A stretch of 64,000 bases of DNA, taken from positions 27,632 through 91,631 of the forward strand of contig NZ_QOWC01000006.1 in NCBI RefSeq assembly GCF_003574465.1, written 5' to 3'. The notes under the pieces were generated by a model that saw nothing but the letters and a program-made list of their open reading frames with translations, did no database searches and was not told where the DNA came from. This DNA comes from Methylobacterium crusticola. Lineage in GTDB: Bacteria; Pseudomonadota; Alphaproteobacteria; Rhizobiales; Beijerinckiaceae. The position numbers were made by a program, and so were the translations under genes. Below are positions 63,069 through 64,000 of this stretch, one piece after another. Positions within the stretch are counted from its first letter, which is position 1; every line of letters starts with the position of its first letter.

Positions 63069-63989
63069 ATGACGGATCACGCGACAATCTACGAGGTCGG
63101 CCCCCGCGACGGCCTGCAGATGGCCAAGGCCACCATGCCCACGGCAACCAAGCTGCGCTGGATCGACGCGATGGCGGCGGCGGGCGTGGCACACATGGAG
63201 GTCGGCAGCTTCGTGTCGCCCAGGCACGTGCCACAGATGGCGGACACGGCGGACGTCGTCGGGCACACGGTCGCGATCGCCGGCCTGGAGACCATCGCCC
63301 TCGTGCCGAACGAGACGGGCGCCCGCCTCGCCTACGCGGCGGGGTGCCGGAGTCTGGTCATTCCGGTGTCGGTCAGCGAGACCCACAGCCGCTCCAACAT
63401 CAACAAGGGGACGTACGAGCAGGTGGCCGAGGTGGCGCGCCTGGTCGCCTGGCTCCGGGCGCAGGATGAACCCGTGCTGGTCGAGACGGCCTGCGCCACC
63501 GCGTTCGGCTGCTCGTTCGAGGGCGCCGTGCCGGAGCGGCGCGTGGTCGAAGTCGCGACCGCATTGTTGCAGGCCGGAGCCGACCGCGTCAGCCTCGCCG
63601 ATACGGTCGGCTACGCCGCCCCGAACGCGATCCGCAGCCTCGTTCGCGCGACCCGCGCGGCGGCGGGCGGGGCGTTCCAGAAGCTCCACCTCCACGACAC
63701 GATGGGGCTCGGCCTGGCCAACGTGCTGGCGGGACTCGACGTCGACGTCCGCCACTTCGACGCGTCCCTGGCCGGCCTCGGGGGCTGCCCCTTCGCGCCC
63801 GGCGCGTCCGGCAACATCGTGACGGAGGACCTCGTGTTCCTGCTGGAGAGCATGGGATTGAGGACGGGGATCGACCTGGAGGCGCTCGTGGCGACGCGGG
63901 CGTTCCTGCGGGAAGGGCTCGCGGGCGAGCCGCTTCACGGCAGTGTCGGCCGGGCCGGCATCCCCCGGACGTTCCGAGCGGCCGCCTGA
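63069..63989 (+). CDS. HMG-CoA-lyase-like aldolase (DRE-TIM metallolyase family)
   Basis: A 306-residue TIM-barrel lyase, complete at 63989. EVGPRDGLQMAK gives the catalytic Arg and metal-binding Asp. SFVSPRHVPQMAD, the histidine metal motif KLHLHDTMGLGLAN and the active-site loop GGLGGCPFAPGASGN (here AGLGGCPFAPGASGN) with Cys are canonical. It would cleave a 3-hydroxy-3-methyl acyl-CoA to acetyl-CoA or propionyl-CoA plus a keto acid. The start at 63069 has AGGAGA before it; a 6-codon upstream extension lacks support. It follows the hydratase gene by 118 nt. Confidence 0.91.
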   Translation: MTDHATIYEVGPRDGLQMAKATMPTATKLRWIDAMAAAGVAHMEVGSFVSPRHVPQMADTADVVGHTVAIAGLETIALVPNETGARLAYAAGCRSLVIPVSVSETHSRSNINKGTYEQVAEVARLVAWLRAQDEPVLVETACATAFGCSFEGAVPERRVVEVATALLQAGADRVSLADTVGYAAPNAIRSLVRATRAAAGGAFQKLHLHDTMGLGLANVLAGLDVDVRHFDASLAGLGGCPFAPGASGNIVTEDLVFLLESMGLRTGIDLEALVATRAFLREGLAGEPLHGSVGRAGIPRTFRAAA

Positions 63990-64000
63990 GCCGGCCCTGA

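Overview
The window is a very GC-rich chromosomal segment from an alphaproteobacterium. Methylobacteriaceae is the best guess. The reasons are the extreme GC, the densely overlapping ATGA/GTGA operons, a DUF6894-type small protein and a type I secretion substrate candidate whose N-terminal domain I associate with Methylobacterium and other Rhizobiales. The genus is inference. I see no rRNA, tRNA, CRISPR array or recognisable insertion sequence.

Layout. (1) 1-9954, minus strand: a dipeptide/opine-type ABC importer (binding protein, two permeases, double-ATPase fusion) followed by the start of an N-carbamoyl-D-amino-acid-hydrolase-like gene, then msrA, then an overlapping trio of flavin monooxygenase, short-chain dehydrogenase and NAD-epimerase. 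(2) 10235-11737: phosphomannomutase/phosphoglucomutase. (3) 11738-13200: an AT-rich patch with two orphan genes, probably acquired. (4) 13571-17397: an HlyB/HlyD-type I secretion pair with no substrate beside it. (5) 17517-33153: two facing catabolic cassettes. The plus-strand one (18588-26922) has three family III CoA-transferases, two isochorismatase-fold proteins, an alpha/beta-hydrolase, an MFS carrier and an HMG-CoA-lyase-like aldolase. The minus-strand one (33103 down to 27155) has a MaoC hydratase, MFS carrier, acyl-CoA dehydrogenase, CoA-transferase, GntR regulator and CitE-like lyase. They share paralogous GntR, MFS and CoA-transferase genes and, strikingly, the same palindromic operator TTGTCCGGACAA in their promoters. 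(6) 33154-35477: small genes and regulators. (7) 35478-44167: a PrtD/PrtE-type I secretion pair plus an 1817-residue protein made largely of about 44 copies of a 29-residue Ala/Ser/Gly/Pro-rich repeat. (8) 45206-47694: an acyltransferase and a MetC-like lyase. (9) 47942-63989: a catabolic island with a TetR-controlled MFS gene, a cyclase-family hydrolase, a 6-oxocamphor-hydrolase-like crotonase, a three-subunit molybdenum hydroxylase, a beta-hydroxyacid dehydrogenase and a cupin. These are followed by a FadR-type-regulated divergent block: TRAP binding protein, MmgE/PrpD and CoA-transferase one way, enoyl-CoA hydratase and HMG-CoA-lyase-like aldolase the other.

How it fits together: most of the window imports organic acids or amides, activates them with CoA and cleaves the CoA esters to central metabolites. 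The 27-33 kb operon resembles known itaconate/mesaconate-type C5-dicarboxylate degradation gene sets. The 48-64 kb island looks like ring hydroxylation by a molybdenum enzyme, carbon-carbon hydrolysis of a diketone and CoA-dependent cleavage of the product. Substrates are not identifiable from sequence alone. Two hydrolase-fold proteins in the plus-strand cassette appear to lack their catalytic nucleophiles.
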